The notes under the pieces: model-generated | What the model was told of the DNA's origin: nothing | Database searches by the model: none | Seen by the model: only the letters and a program-made list of their open reading frames with translations | Assembly (NCBI GenBank): GCA_949294555.1 | Contig: CASFHP010000010.1 | Coordinates: 1 to 34,190 of the forward strand | Origin: an uncultured Eubacteriales bacterium | Lineage (GTDB): Bacteria; Bacillota; Clostridia; TANB77; CAG-508 | Reading direction: 5' to 3' | DNA length: 34,190 nt | Part shown: piece after piece, positions 1 through 7,770 of the stretch | Layout: every line of letters begins with the position of its first letter | Numbering within the stretch: position 1 is the stretch's first letter | Made by a program: the position numbers and the translations under genes

Positions 1-1038
1 CCTCCATCTCCTGCAATGGTTACTTCATAATATCCATCATTGTCACTATCCTCATACCATGCTAGATACATTCCATTTTGACTTTGCGATACATCCCATG
101 TGTTTTCATCATTTATACTATGTCCTGCTAAGGATGTTGTTATATTGATACTTTCTATTAGCCTTCTTTCTATTTCTTTGACCGTTTCTTTTTCTTGATT
201 GGCACTTCCTAAAAATCCTGTTGTTGATGCTGTTTCACTGCTTGTTGCAATTAATGCTGTATGATCTCTTATCGTATATGGTCCAAAACATTCTTCTCTT
301 TCAATCTCTCCTACTACAACTCTTACCCATAAATAATAATCTCCTCCTACTGTATCACTACTAAATACAGTTGTTGTTCTTATTCTTCCATTTCCTATTA
401 GTGTAACTTCTAAGAATTTTGTATCCTCTGGTGCATTTTCTTTATCTTGATTCCATGCATATACCAAAGAATATTCTGCTCCTTCTATTTCTATTGGTGT
501 TTTTACTGTTAAGTCTACTTGTTGTATTAATGCTGGTGTTGTATTGCTTTCTGGATTTGCAACAATTTCTGCTTGTGTAATTAATTCATCTTCTATTCCT
601 AGCTCCATCTATGCTTACTTTATATATCCTTCCACTATCTACGAATTTCACAAAATACCCTTGTTCTTCTGTATCTGCTGTTACGATTGTTTTTCCTGCT
701 CCTGTTATTTTATCTAATTCTTCTTGTAATTCATTTCTTACAATATTTCCTCTTTTATTATTTCCCATCGCTTGTACGGTTGCTTGTTCTACCGCTTCTC
801 TTTCACTGTCAATTTCTGCCCTTTCTTTTGCACTAATTGCATTTTGGATTATTCCATTATCTGATGTTATCGCACTTATCGTAATTCCTGCTAAGATTAG
901 TAATACAATAATGGTTATGACTAATGCTAGTAAAGTAATTCCTTCTATATTTGTACATTCTTGATTTATTGTTCTTTTTTCTTGTTTGTTTTTATTGTAG
1001 TTTTTTCTTTCTTGTTTCCTCTTTTTCATTTCTTCCAT
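1..1038 (-). CDS. Prepilin-like secreted protein, 3' end outside window, read through a +1 shift
   Basis: The N-terminal 30 or so residues are Lys/Arg-rich, followed by a type IV prepilin-like segment starting GITLLALVITIIVLLILAG. This resembles prepilin-type cleavage/methylation signals, but the residue five after the Gly is Ala rather than the classical Glu. A helical spine and a polar region follow. The frame then stops at 586, just after SIDGA, in an implausible Arg-rich tail (RNRR). If one base is skipped at the AGG codon 598-600, translation continues as GIEDELITQAEIV and stays open to position 1, adding about 199 residues that read like a beta-rich surface domain. Residues 1-146 come from the first frame and Gly147 onward from the second. 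The start at 1038 has AGAGGT upstream. The substrate and the export partner are unknown. Alternatively the downstream frame starts at its own ATG near 606-608, but I see no ribosome site there. Confidence 0.7.
598..600 (-). other. Candidate +1 recoding site (AGG before A) in prepilin-like gene
   Basis: The zero-frame reading is GCU AGG AAU; skipping the A at 600 gives GCU GGA AUA and restores a long open frame. The overlap of the two frames is short, so the shift must lie between about 586 and 610, but not necessarily at AGG. AGG is decoded as Arg in many places here, including AGG-A at 22415-22417, so this site is weaker than the three CGG sites. Confidence 0.45.
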
Positions 1039-1083
1039 TTTCTACCTCTTTTTCTTTCATTTTCCTTTGTTTTTTCTATATTA

Positions 1084-1112
1084 TTTTCTTAGAGTAATAT
1101 ACTCTAAGAAAA
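1084..1112. promoter_or_regulatory. Perfect palindrome with AGAGTA-N3-TACTCT core
   Basis: Thirteen-base arms (TTTTCTTAGAGTA and its complement) flank ATA. The same core recurs at 1268-1282. It lies just upstream of the prepilin-like gene that starts at 1038. It could be an operator for a dimeric regulator or a hairpin; there is no direct evidence for either. Confidence 0.4.
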
Positions 1113-1188
1113 TTCTGATTTCTATTTTTTGTTAATATTTCTATGATTTTATGCCATTTGTCTATTAAACTTTTTTTGTTATTATGAG

Positions 1189-1217
1189 AATCCAAAAATA
1201 AATATATTTTTGGATTT
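1189..1217. other. A/T-rich inverted repeat (AATCCAAAAAT)
   Basis: The sequence AATCCAAAAAT is followed a few bases later by ATTTTTGGATT, giving a hairpin in the 431-bp gap between the two divergent genes. There is no long T tract typical of a terminator. Apart from this and the two palindromes, I see no gene in 1039-1469. Confidence 0.35.
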
Positions 1218-1260
1218 CTATTGCTATATCTATTTTTTATTGTTATAATTAACATGTAAA

Positions 1261-1289
1261 AAATCTTAGAGTATATTACTCTAGGATTT
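1261..1289. promoter_or_regulatory. Second palindrome with AGAGTA-N3-TACTCT core
   Basis: The arms AAATCTTAGAGTA and TACTCTAGGATTT match with one mismatch around TAT. The 15-base core (1268-1282) is nearly the same as that at 1091-1105, about 180 bp away. A matched pair suggests a shared DNA-binding protein, possibly looping; this is inference. Confidence 0.4.
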
Positions 1290-1401
1290 CTTACATAAAT
1301 TTTTCATTCAAAATTGTTACATCTTATAATTATTGGTATAAAATGTAAGATTATTTAATTCTAAAATTTTTTAAATTAATTGAAAAAATCATATTATCCC
1401 C

Positions 1402-1428
1402 TTGAATTTATTTTTCATTTAGTATAAT
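1402..1428 (+). promoter_or_regulatory. Putative sigma-A-type promoter for the DUF4912 gene
   Basis: TTGAAT (1402-1407) and TATAAT (1423-1428) are separated by 15 bases, or 16 if CTTGAA is taken as the -35 element. The spacing is short, but the -10 box is a perfect match and the gene start is 42 bases downstream. Confidence 0.45.
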
Positions 1429-1469
1429 ATATAAAGGAAATATAAGAGATATACATAGGAGGATATATC

Positions 1470-2477
1470 ATGCCAAGAAAAACGAAAGAAACAAACGATT
1501 TAGAAAATGCAGTTATAACAACAAAAAAAGTAAAAGAATCAAGTAAAACAACAAAAGCAATAAAATCTGTTGCTAAAAAAACATCTACTAAAAAAGATAT
1601 TATCGAAGAAACTATGCCTAAAGAAACTATAAAAAAAGAAACAAAAAGTGTAGCAAAGAAATCTACTGCTACCCCTAAAACTGTTGCAACAAAAAAATCA
1701 ACAACCTCCAACTCAAAAAAGACTTCAACAAAAACAACATCTAGAAAATCTGGGACCTCAAAAACTACTGCTTCAAAAGTTTCAACTGCAAAAAAGAAAA
1801 CTTCTACAAAATCAATAGCCAAAAAATCTACTTCAAAAAGAAAAAGCACAACCAAAAAACCAAAAATAGATATTGTAGAATATTATGATTTACCCTATCG
1901 TTATAACCAAACTGTTGTAAAAGTATTGGCACAAACCCCTAACAATTTATTTATTTATTGGGATATTTCTGACGAAGATAGAGAAAATTTAAAAAAACAA
2001 TATGGAGAAAACTTTTTTGAAACAACAAAACCAGTTCTAATTATTCATAATACTACAATGAATTACAGTTTTGAAATTGATATTAATGATTTTGCAAACA
2101 GTTGGTATCTTCATGTAAATGATGCAAAATGTGATTATAAAATCGAATTAGGTAGACGTCCTATTAAAGAAAATCCAAAAATTCATACTGATTATATTTA
2201 TATATCTACCTCAAATGATATTGAAGCACCAAATGACCATGTATTATTTAATAAGGAACAAAAAATGGTATATTTTAGAAATGTAAAAACAGGTGTCCAA
2301 ACTAAGAAACCATTTTCAGCCAATATTTCCTTTATTCGCAATATGGGAAAAATATACAATATATATGATATGTATAAAGCACTTTATCAAAATGAAGATA
2401 TTGAAGAATTTTATGACTTATCTAATCCTTCTTCAGGTAACCCATCATCTGGTAGTCTTTCTTCAAAATTCAAATAA
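1470..2477 (+). CDS. DUF4912 domain protein with basic Lys/Thr/Ser-rich tail
   Basis: The first 130 or so residues are low complexity, dominated by Lys, Thr, Ser and Ala with repeated KKxT/KKST units, like histone H1-type or nucleoid-binding tails. From about residue 135 (DIVEYYDLPYRYNQT) the protein matches the DUF4912 pattern, including a FIYWDIS segment. That domain is often found next to glycogen/alpha-glucan genes in Firmicutes. A short Ser/Gly-rich C-terminus (SSGNPSSGSLSS) ends the protein. The start has AGGAGG about eight bases upstream. The GH57 branching enzyme follows in the same direction after about 165 bases, which suggests a shared role in polysaccharide metabolism or its control. 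The exact function is unknown. The basic tail might bind nucleic acid or polyanions; that is inference. Confidence 0.85.
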   Translation: MPRKTKETNDLENAVITTKKVKESSKTTKAIKSVAKKTSTKKDIIEETMPKETIKKETKSVAKKSTATPKTVATKKSTTSNSKKTSTKTTSRKSGTSKTTASKVSTAKKKTSTKSIAKKSTSKRKSTTKKPKIDIVEYYDLPYRYNQTVVKVLAQTPNNLFIYWDISDEDRENLKKQYGENFFETTKPVLIIHNTTMNYSFEIDINDFANSWYLHVNDAKCDYKIELGRRPIKENPKIHTDYIYISTSNDIEAPNDHVLFNKEQKMVYFRNVKTGVQTKKPFSANISFIRNMGKIYNIYDMYKALYQNEDIEEFYDLSNPSSGNPSSGSLSSKFK

Positions 2478-2643
2478 TCTTGAGGCACTTGTGGTTTCAA
2501 AGACAAAAGTGTCTCTTTCATTTTTTAGCTTACAGAAAAGATAAGAAACTCTTTAAAGATACTTAAACTCGAAGTGAAAATAAACAAGATAAAAAATAAA
2601 AACATATGAGATAAATTTTAGTAACAATAAAAGGAGAATTGAA

Positions 2644-4230
2644 ATGCAAGAGAAAAAAGGATATGTTAGTTTTGTTCTTCATGCACATCTTCCATTTATC
2701 CATCATCCTGAAAGTGATGACTATTTAGAAGAATCTTGGCTATATGAAGCAATATCTGAAACATATATTCCATTATTAACAAATTTTCAAAAATTAGTAG
2801 ATGAAGGTGTTCATTTTAGAATTACTATGTCTATGACACCTCCTCTACTTTCTATGTTAGATAATAAATTATTACAAAGAAAATATATTCGTTATTTAAA
2901 GCAAATGATTGAATTATCTGGAAAAGAAATTAAAAGAACAGCTGGTGACGAAAGATTAAATAAATTATCTCATTATTATTATGATAGATATTCTAATGAT
3001 TTACATTTATTTAAAGATGTATATAAATGTAATTTAATTCAAGCTTTTAAACATTTTCAGGATATTGGTGTATTAGAAATTATCACCTGTGGTGCAACCC
3101 ATGGATATTTTCCAATACTATATGTCAATGAAAAAACCGTAAAAGCACAAATTGCCGTTGGTGTTCAAACATATGAAAGATATTTTGGAAGAAAACCTCG
3201 TGGTATTTGGCTTCCTGAATGTGGTTATGTACCAGAAGCTGATAAATATTTAAAAGAATTTGGAATTGATTATATTATTACAGAATCTCATGGTATCTTA
3301 TATGCTGACCCTACACCTTTATATGGTACATTTGCTCCAATTGTTTCTCCAGAAGGTGTTATAGCATTTGGTAGAGATATTGAATCTTCAAGACAAGTAT
3401 GGAGTTCAATTGATGGCTATCCTGGAGATTTTAATTATAGAGAGTTCTACCGTGATATTGGCTATGATGCTGATTATGATTACATCAAACCATATATTGC
3501 TCACAATGGTGTAAGAGTTCATACTGGTATCAAATATTATAGAATTACAGGAAAAACAGAATTTAAAGATTATTATAATCTTCAATGGGCAAAAGATTCT
3601 ACTGAAAGACAAGCAGGTCACTTCTTCGATTCAAGAAATGCCCAAATTGAAAATCTTGCACAATATACAGAAAATCCACCGATTATACTATGCCCTTATG
3701 ATGCAGAGTTATATGGTCATTGGTGGTATGAAGGACCTTACTGGTTATATATTTTATTTAAAAAAATCTATTATGATGATTGTAATTTTGAATTGATTAC
3801 ACCATCTGAGTATATTGATAGATATCCAAACATGCAAGTTGCATCCCCTTGTCGTTCTAGTTGGGGTGCCAATGGATATAGCGAAGTGTGGTTAAATCCA
3901 AGCAACGATTATGCACATAGACATCTTCATGTAGCAGGAGACAGAATGTGTGAACTTGCTCATTTATATCCAAATGCAAAAGGATTAAAGAAAAAAGCAT
4001 TAAATCAATGTGCTAGAGAATTATTATTAGCACAAAGTAGTGATTGGCTGTTTATTATTACAAATGGTACGATGGTCGATTATGCTAAAAAGAGAATTAA
4101 AGACCATATTGGTCGATTTACAAAATTATATTATCAGATAAAAGAAAATAACATTGATGAAGATTTCTTGAAAGATATCGCTAAAAAAGATTGTGTCTTT
4201 CCAGACATTGATTATATGATCTACTATTAG
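2644..4230 (+). CDS. GH57 1,4-alpha-glucan branching enzyme
   Basis: This 528-residue protein has the GH57 signatures: HAHLPF at residues 13-18, WLPECGY with the expected nucleophile Glu192, and CPYDAELYGHWWYEG with the expected acid/base Asp353. The C-terminal third is the alpha-helical DUF1957-type region (ending near WLFIITNGTMVDYAKKR) found in GH57 branching enzymes. Known members cut an alpha-1,4 glucan and re-attach the fragment by an alpha-1,6 bond to make glycogen; the protein is cytosolic. The start has AAGGAG about eight bases upstream. It follows a DUF4912 gene, a pairing I recall from other Firmicutes. The stop codon overlaps the first bases of the inverted-repeat element at 4228-4561. 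An amylopullulanase-type GH57 is less likely given its size and C-terminal domain. Confidence 0.9.
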   Translation: MQEKKGYVSFVLHAHLPFIHHPESDDYLEESWLYEAISETYIPLLTNFQKLVDEGVHFRITMSMTPPLLSMLDNKLLQRKYIRYLKQMIELSGKEIKRTAGDERLNKLSHYYYDRYSNDLHLFKDVYKCNLIQAFKHFQDIGVLEIITCGATHGYFPILYVNEKTVKAQIAVGVQTYERYFGRKPRGIWLPECGYVPEADKYLKEFGIDYIITESHGILYADPTPLYGTFAPIVSPEGVIAFGRDIESSRQVWSSIDGYPGDFNYREFYRDIGYDADYDYIKPYIAHNGVRVHTGIKYYRITGKTEFKDYYNLQWAKDSTERQAGHFFDSRNAQIENLAQYTENPPIILCPYDAELYGHWWYEGPYWLYILFKKIYYDDCNFELITPSEYIDRYPNMQVASPCRSSWGANGYSEVWLNPSNDYAHRHLHVAGDRMCELAHLYPNAKGLKKKALNQCARELLLAQSSDWLFIITNGTMVDYAKKRIKDHIGRFTKLYYQIKENNIDEDFLKDIAKKDCVFPDIDYMIYY

Positions 4231-4561
4231 GGACGTGTCAAAACGTTTCAAAATTGTATCAAAAGGGACAGACCTATTAAGTAATTTAGAATTATTAAAA
4301 TCCAATATACTATTTATAAAATTTTATGCAATTAAATGTGCTAGTGGAAGAATATTACAAGTTCTTACATTATCAAGTAGGAGAATCTCAAACTTGCTTT
4401 GAGAGGTGCCTGCTTTATAATGTTAGAACTTGTATATTCTGTAACGCCAGCCATTTGATAAATAAAATTCTATAAATAGTATATTGGATTTATTATTTTT
4501 ATTAAACTAATTTAGGTCTGTCCCTTTTGGTACAATTTTGAAACGTTTTGACACGTCCCTA
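4228..4561. mobile_element. MITE- or REPIN-like inverted-repeat element, about 330 bp
   Basis: The outer arms AGGGACGTGTCAAAACG... and its complement match over about 47 bases with one mismatch (4229-4275 against 4514-4560), and pairing continues inward around AATCCAATATACTATTTATA. A nested pair (AAGTTCTTACATTAT with ATAATGTTAGAACTT) surrounds the centre. No ORF is present. The GGGAC ends resemble non-autonomous repeat families common in Clostridia. Insertion reaches the stop codon of the branching enzyme and the element may act as its terminator. It fills most of the 418-bp gap before ytxC. Confidence 0.75.
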
Positions 4562-4654
4562 TCGTTCACTTAATTTTTTTATTATCATATAATAATGTAT
4601 AAGTTTTTTAAATTTGGTAGATACTAGTTTTATGAGAAAGGGGTATTTTTGTTT

Positions 4655-5515
4655 ATGAAATCTTTATGTATAAAAACAAATAATTCGAAAATACTAGATT
4701 ATCTACTAAATGAATTAAAATATTCTGAAATAGAAGATATTTGTTTTTCTGAAAACCAGTTTAAAAACTACAAAAATGTCATTATCCATTACCTTTCTAC
4801 TGATTATTCCTACTTTTATTCCAAAATGAGTACCCTTCTATCTTTCTTAATAACAGATGAATTTGAAGATATCCTCATGAAAAGAATTCTTGATAAAAAC
4901 TATTTTTATTTTGATGCAATTGAAAGAAATAAAATCTTAAAAGATTGCTATGATATCTTGTCTGATGAATATTATACATGGTTCGATAAAAAGTTTGATG
5001 CACTTTATAATTCTATCTACTCTTTTATTTCTAATCATAAAATTCTAATATTAGATGGCTTTATAAATTTTAGACTACAAGACTATACATCTATTTTGGA
5101 TGATATTATATCTGAAGCTGTGAACAACTACATTATTGAAAAAGAATATATGGAATTTATTTCTCTTTTAAAATTATATATTAATTCACAAAAGAATAAT
5201 TCAAACATTATTCACTTGATTTATAAAACTTCTGAATCAATTTTATTAGATGAGAATAAAAACTTAATTTTAAATTCAGAAGAAATTTTTAATGCTAAAT
5301 ATTTAAGTGATATATCGTTTTCATCAAATGATTACACATTGAATTCTCTTTTGAATTTACTTCCAAAAAAGATTTATATTCACTTAATTGATAATCAGAT
5401 TGATGAATTTATAAATACTTTACAATTAATTTTTGAAAATCGTGTATCGATTTGTTTAAATTGTGAAATTTGTAATTTGTATCGATATCATAAGAAAACT
5501 TTTACAAAAAAATAA
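4655..5515 (+). CDS. ytxC: YtxC-like sporulation protein
   Basis: The protein is about 286 residues, largely helical and rich in Ile, Tyr and Asn. Its C-terminus carries the YtxC-family ending, in which a RVSIC segment is followed by a Cys pair (CLNCEIC, with C-x2-C-x2-C spacing). YtxC is a poorly understood Firmicutes sporulation-associated family; its biochemical role is not known. I chose ATG 4655, nine bases after AAAGGGG, instead of the in-frame TTG two codons earlier. It converges with the gene at 5638, with a shared hairpin between them. The family call rests on the C-terminal Cys motif, overall length and sporulation context, so it is good but not certain. Confidence 0.7.
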   Translation: MKSLCIKTNNSKILDYLLNELKYSEIEDICFSENQFKNYKNVIIHYLSTDYSYFYSKMSTLLSFLITDEFEDILMKRILDKNYFYFDAIERNKILKDCYDILSDEYYTWFDKKFDALYNSIYSFISNHKILILDGFINFRLQDYTSILDDIISEAVNNYIIEKEYMEFISLLKLYINSQKNNSNIIHLIYKTSESILLDENKNLILNSEEIFNAKYLSDISFSSNDYTLNSLLNLLPKKIYIHLIDNQIDEFINTLQLIFENRVSICLNCEICNLYRYHKKTFTKK

Positions 5516-5569
5516 TTTTACGTAATAGAATTGCATACAACTACTAAGATAAATCTATTTTAATAAGTA

Positions 5570-5618
5570 AAATGCACCTAGAATATTAACTATAATCTTA
5601 ATATTCATAGGTGCATTT
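5570..5618. terminator. Bidirectional terminator between ytxC and the gene at 5638
   Basis: AAATGCACCTAGAATATTA pairs with TAATATTCATAGGTGCATTT with one mismatch. A/T-rich flanks give a T run in both directions, as expected between convergent genes. Confidence 0.7.
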
Positions 5619-5637
5619 CTCTATAGCATTTTAGATA

Positions 5638-6417
5638 CTATCCATTGATAATAGAATTTAATGAATTAATTGCTTCTTGTAATCCTGGTAATAATGCATT
5701 TACTAAACTTTCATCAGCTTGTACTTTCCATTCTCCATCTTGTTTTGTTAATTGAATTGTCGTGGTTACTGTTTGTGTTCCAATTTCTTCATTTCGTAAT
5801 TGTTCTTTTAATTGGTTGTTTTGTTGTTCTTGTGTAAAGGATTCTCCACTAAATGCTATTCTTAAAGCCTCTTGCGTATAATTAGATATAATTTGTTTAA
5901 AATCTTTATTCGTAATTTCTACTTCTACACTTGCTGTATTTTCCTCTTTTGAAATATTTAATACTTTCCATGTCAATTTATCAAAAAGTAAACTTTGTGT
6001 TTCTTCATCCATTTCTGAATTTTGTAACATTTCTGATGAATTAACAATTTCATTATAGTTTACATATTTGTTTACACTTTCAAAATCAGCGTTTTTCAAG
6101 CTATTTAGCATGCCTTCTACTGCTTTCTCTGGTGTAGCAGGTAATAATAGCAATGCGGTTACAATAGCTAATACAACTAATACAAGCACAATTCCGCCAA
6201 CCCAGTAACCAACTTTCTTACTTCCTTTTTCCTGTTTTTCTTTCTTTTCCTTTTTGTTTTTGCTTTTCTTGTCTTTTTTATTTTCTATGGTGTCCATGTC
6301 TTTCTCTTTTTTCAAATCTTTTCCTGATACTTTGCTAAACTTTGGTTCTTCTACTTTTTCTGTTTTTACTTCTTCAACCTTTTTTGTCTTATCTACATTT
6401 TCTTCTTTATTTTCCAT
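5638..6417 (-). CDS. Membrane-anchored protein with Lys/Glu-rich N-terminus, DUF4878/DUF5105-like
   Basis: The first 70 residues are highly charged (KKEKKEKQEKGSKK). A single transmembrane segment follows (about residues 70-92, WVGGIVLVLVVLAIVTALLLL), then a 165-residue domain that begins TPEKAVEGMLNSLKNADFESV. The segment EKAVEGMLNSLKNAD is typical of small NTF2-like extracytoplasmic domains such as DUF4878 or DUF5105; the assignment is from pattern only. The topology should be a cytosolic basic/acidic tail with the domain outside. The start has GGGAGGTTTCT just upstream. The neighbouring gpr is separated by about 200 bases containing a hairpin, so this gene is probably its own unit. Function unknown. 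Confidence 0.7.
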   Translation of the reverse strand: MENKEENVDKTKKVEEVKTEKVEEPKFSKVSGKDLKKEKDMDTIENKKDKKSKNKKEKKEKQEKGSKKVGYWVGGIVLVLVVLAIVTALLLLPATPEKAVEGMLNSLKNADFESVNKYVNYNEIVNSSEMLQNSEMDEETQSLLFDKLTWKVLNISKEENTASVEVEITNKDFKQIISNYTQEALRIAFSGESFTQEQQNNQLKEQLRNEEIGTQTVTTTIQLTKQDGEWKVQADESLVNALLPGLQEAINSLNSIING

Positions 6418-6555
6418 AGAAACCTCCCATCCGAACAGTCACTGCTCTTATTTTTTCTGCAGTAAGATTCTTCCTTTTTCTACAAAAATTATATATTAAT
6501 AAAAAAATTTTTTCAACCATTTTTCTACAATTTTTTAGAATTTATCTTAATCTCA

Positions 6556-6617
6556 TGTTACAATTCACAGTAAAAAATCATTCTTATTAGTATTTTTATA
6601 ATCTGTGAATTGTAACA
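6556..6617 (-). terminator. Long-arm inverted repeat just after gpr
   Basis: Fifteen-base perfect arms (TGTTACAATTCACAG and its complement, 6556-6570 and 6603-6617) start four bases after the gpr stop and enclose 32 bases. There is no clear T tract after it on the minus strand, so it may be a terminator, an RNA-stability hairpin or a repeat. Confidence 0.45.
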
Positions 6618-6620
6618 ATT

Positions 6621-7556
6621 TTATACTGCTTGATTAATTCCCGTTGCTACAATTTTACTCATATTTTCAATTAAACCATCAATTTCCTTTGGCGTAACAA
6701 TCAGATTATAATCCTGTGGAACTAAGGCCTCTTTTATTTCTTCATAATTATCTTCTTGTTTCAATTGATTTAGATAATCATTCGATTTTGCTTCATCTTG
6801 CAATTTTGTAATGAATAAATCTAATGAATCATTTACAAGTACTGCTGTTTCTACAACTGTTGGAATTCCAATTGCAATAACTGGTATACCTAATGTACTT
6901 TGACTAATTTCTTGTCTTGTATTTCCAACTCCTGCCCCTGGTACAATTCCTGTATCTGATATTTGCACTGTACTACTAATTCTTTCTATACTTCTAGAAG
7001 CTAATGCATCTATAACAATCAACAATTTTGGATGTGTATTTTGAACAATACCCTGTAAAATTTCCACAGTCTCTATTCCCGTTGTTCCTAACACACCTGG
7101 AGATATAGCGCTCACATTTCTGGCACCTTCTTTTACATATTGTGGCAAATATTTAATCATATATCTTGTAACTTCTATATCATTAATTACTTTAGGACCT
7201 AATGCATCTGGTGTTACATAAATATTTCCCAATCCCACAACTAATATTTCACCATTTTTATCTACATGACTATCTACAATTTTTCTTAATTCTTCAGATA
7301 CAGTATCTGCTGATTTTTGGATTTCTTCTTCTCCTGCAATTTTCAAATTTTTAATATCTATTGTAACATAAACACCTTTTGGTTTTCCGATTGCTTTTTC
7401 TCCTTCTTCATTAGTAATTTTCACTCTGTCTACCTTTATATTTTCATCAACTTGTTGTTCTTCACTTTCTATCCCGTTAATCTCATTTTCTAATTTATTT
7501 GCTGTTCTATAAATTTCTCTTCTCTCGGCTGCTAAATCTGTTCTAAAATTATACAT
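6621..7556 (-). CDS. gpr: GPR spore germination protease
   Basis: This 311-residue protein is the endopeptidase that degrades alpha/beta-type small acid-soluble spore proteins at germination. The N-terminus MYNFRTDLAAERREI matches the GPR zymogen start, which in Bacillus is removed by autoprocessing. The expected aspartate signatures are present: GLGNIYVTPDALGP and VIDALASRSIERI, corresponding to the two essential Asp residues described for GPR (peptidase family A25). The start is preceded by AAAGGAG. Expression in related species is by forespore sigma factors; I could not identify a convincing sigma-G box here. A likely substrate, the alpha/beta SASP at 30447, is in the same window. Confidence 0.95.
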   Translation of the reverse strand: MYNFRTDLAAERREIYRTANKLENEINGIESEEQQVDENIKVDRVKITNEEGEKAIGKPKGVYVTIDIKNLKIAGEEEIQKSADTVSEELRKIVDSHVDKNGEILVVGLGNIYVTPDALGPKVINDIEVTRYMIKYLPQYVKEGARNVSAISPGVLGTTGIETVEILQGIVQNTHPKLLIVIDALASRSIERISSTVQISDTGIVPGAGVGNTRQEISQSTLGIPVIAIGIPTVVETAVLVNDSLDLFITKLQDEAKSNDYLNQLKQEDNYEEIKEALVPQDYNLIVTPKEIDGLIENMSKIVATGINQAV

Positions 7557-7572
7557 AAATTTCTCCTTTCTT

Positions 7573-7603
7573 ATGAACTTTGGAAACAGTTCTTAAAGTT
7601 CAT
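7573..7603 (-). promoter_or_regulatory. Inverted repeat in gpr leader
   Basis: ATGAACTTT (7573-7581) and AAAGTTCAT (7595-7603) are perfect nine-base arms around 13 bases, just upstream of the gpr ribosome site. It could be an operator or a leader hairpin. There is no further evidence. Confidence 0.3.
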
Positions 7604-7711
7604 TTGCAGAATTTTAATATTTTTATTATTTGTAATTTTCTTTTATTTATTCCTTTGCTCTATAAAATAAAAGGTTTTTAGAAATTTTTTTCTGATACGG
7701 TAACAGGAAAC

Positions 7712-7758
7712 AAAAAAAGAACTTATGTTGACACGAGCTTTAACATAAGTTCTTTTTT
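7712..7758. terminator. Terminator after uvrA
   Basis: AGAACTTATGTT pairs with AACATAAGTTCT across a short loop, with A runs on one side and T runs on the other. This makes a strong rho-independent hairpin ending the pth-rng-rimO-uvrA transcript. Confidence 0.8.
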
Positions 7759-7770
7759 AGACCTTATTTC

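Noticed and set aside
1415..1855. Minus-strand ORF rich in Val and Phe opposite the DUF4912 gene
   Set aside because: It is the antisense of the Lys/Thr-rich repeat region and has no other support.
4228..4561. Riboswitch or other structured RNA in the ytxC leader
   Set aside because: Near-perfect terminal repeats and the GGGAC ends fit a mobile repeat better; no known riboswitch core was recognised.
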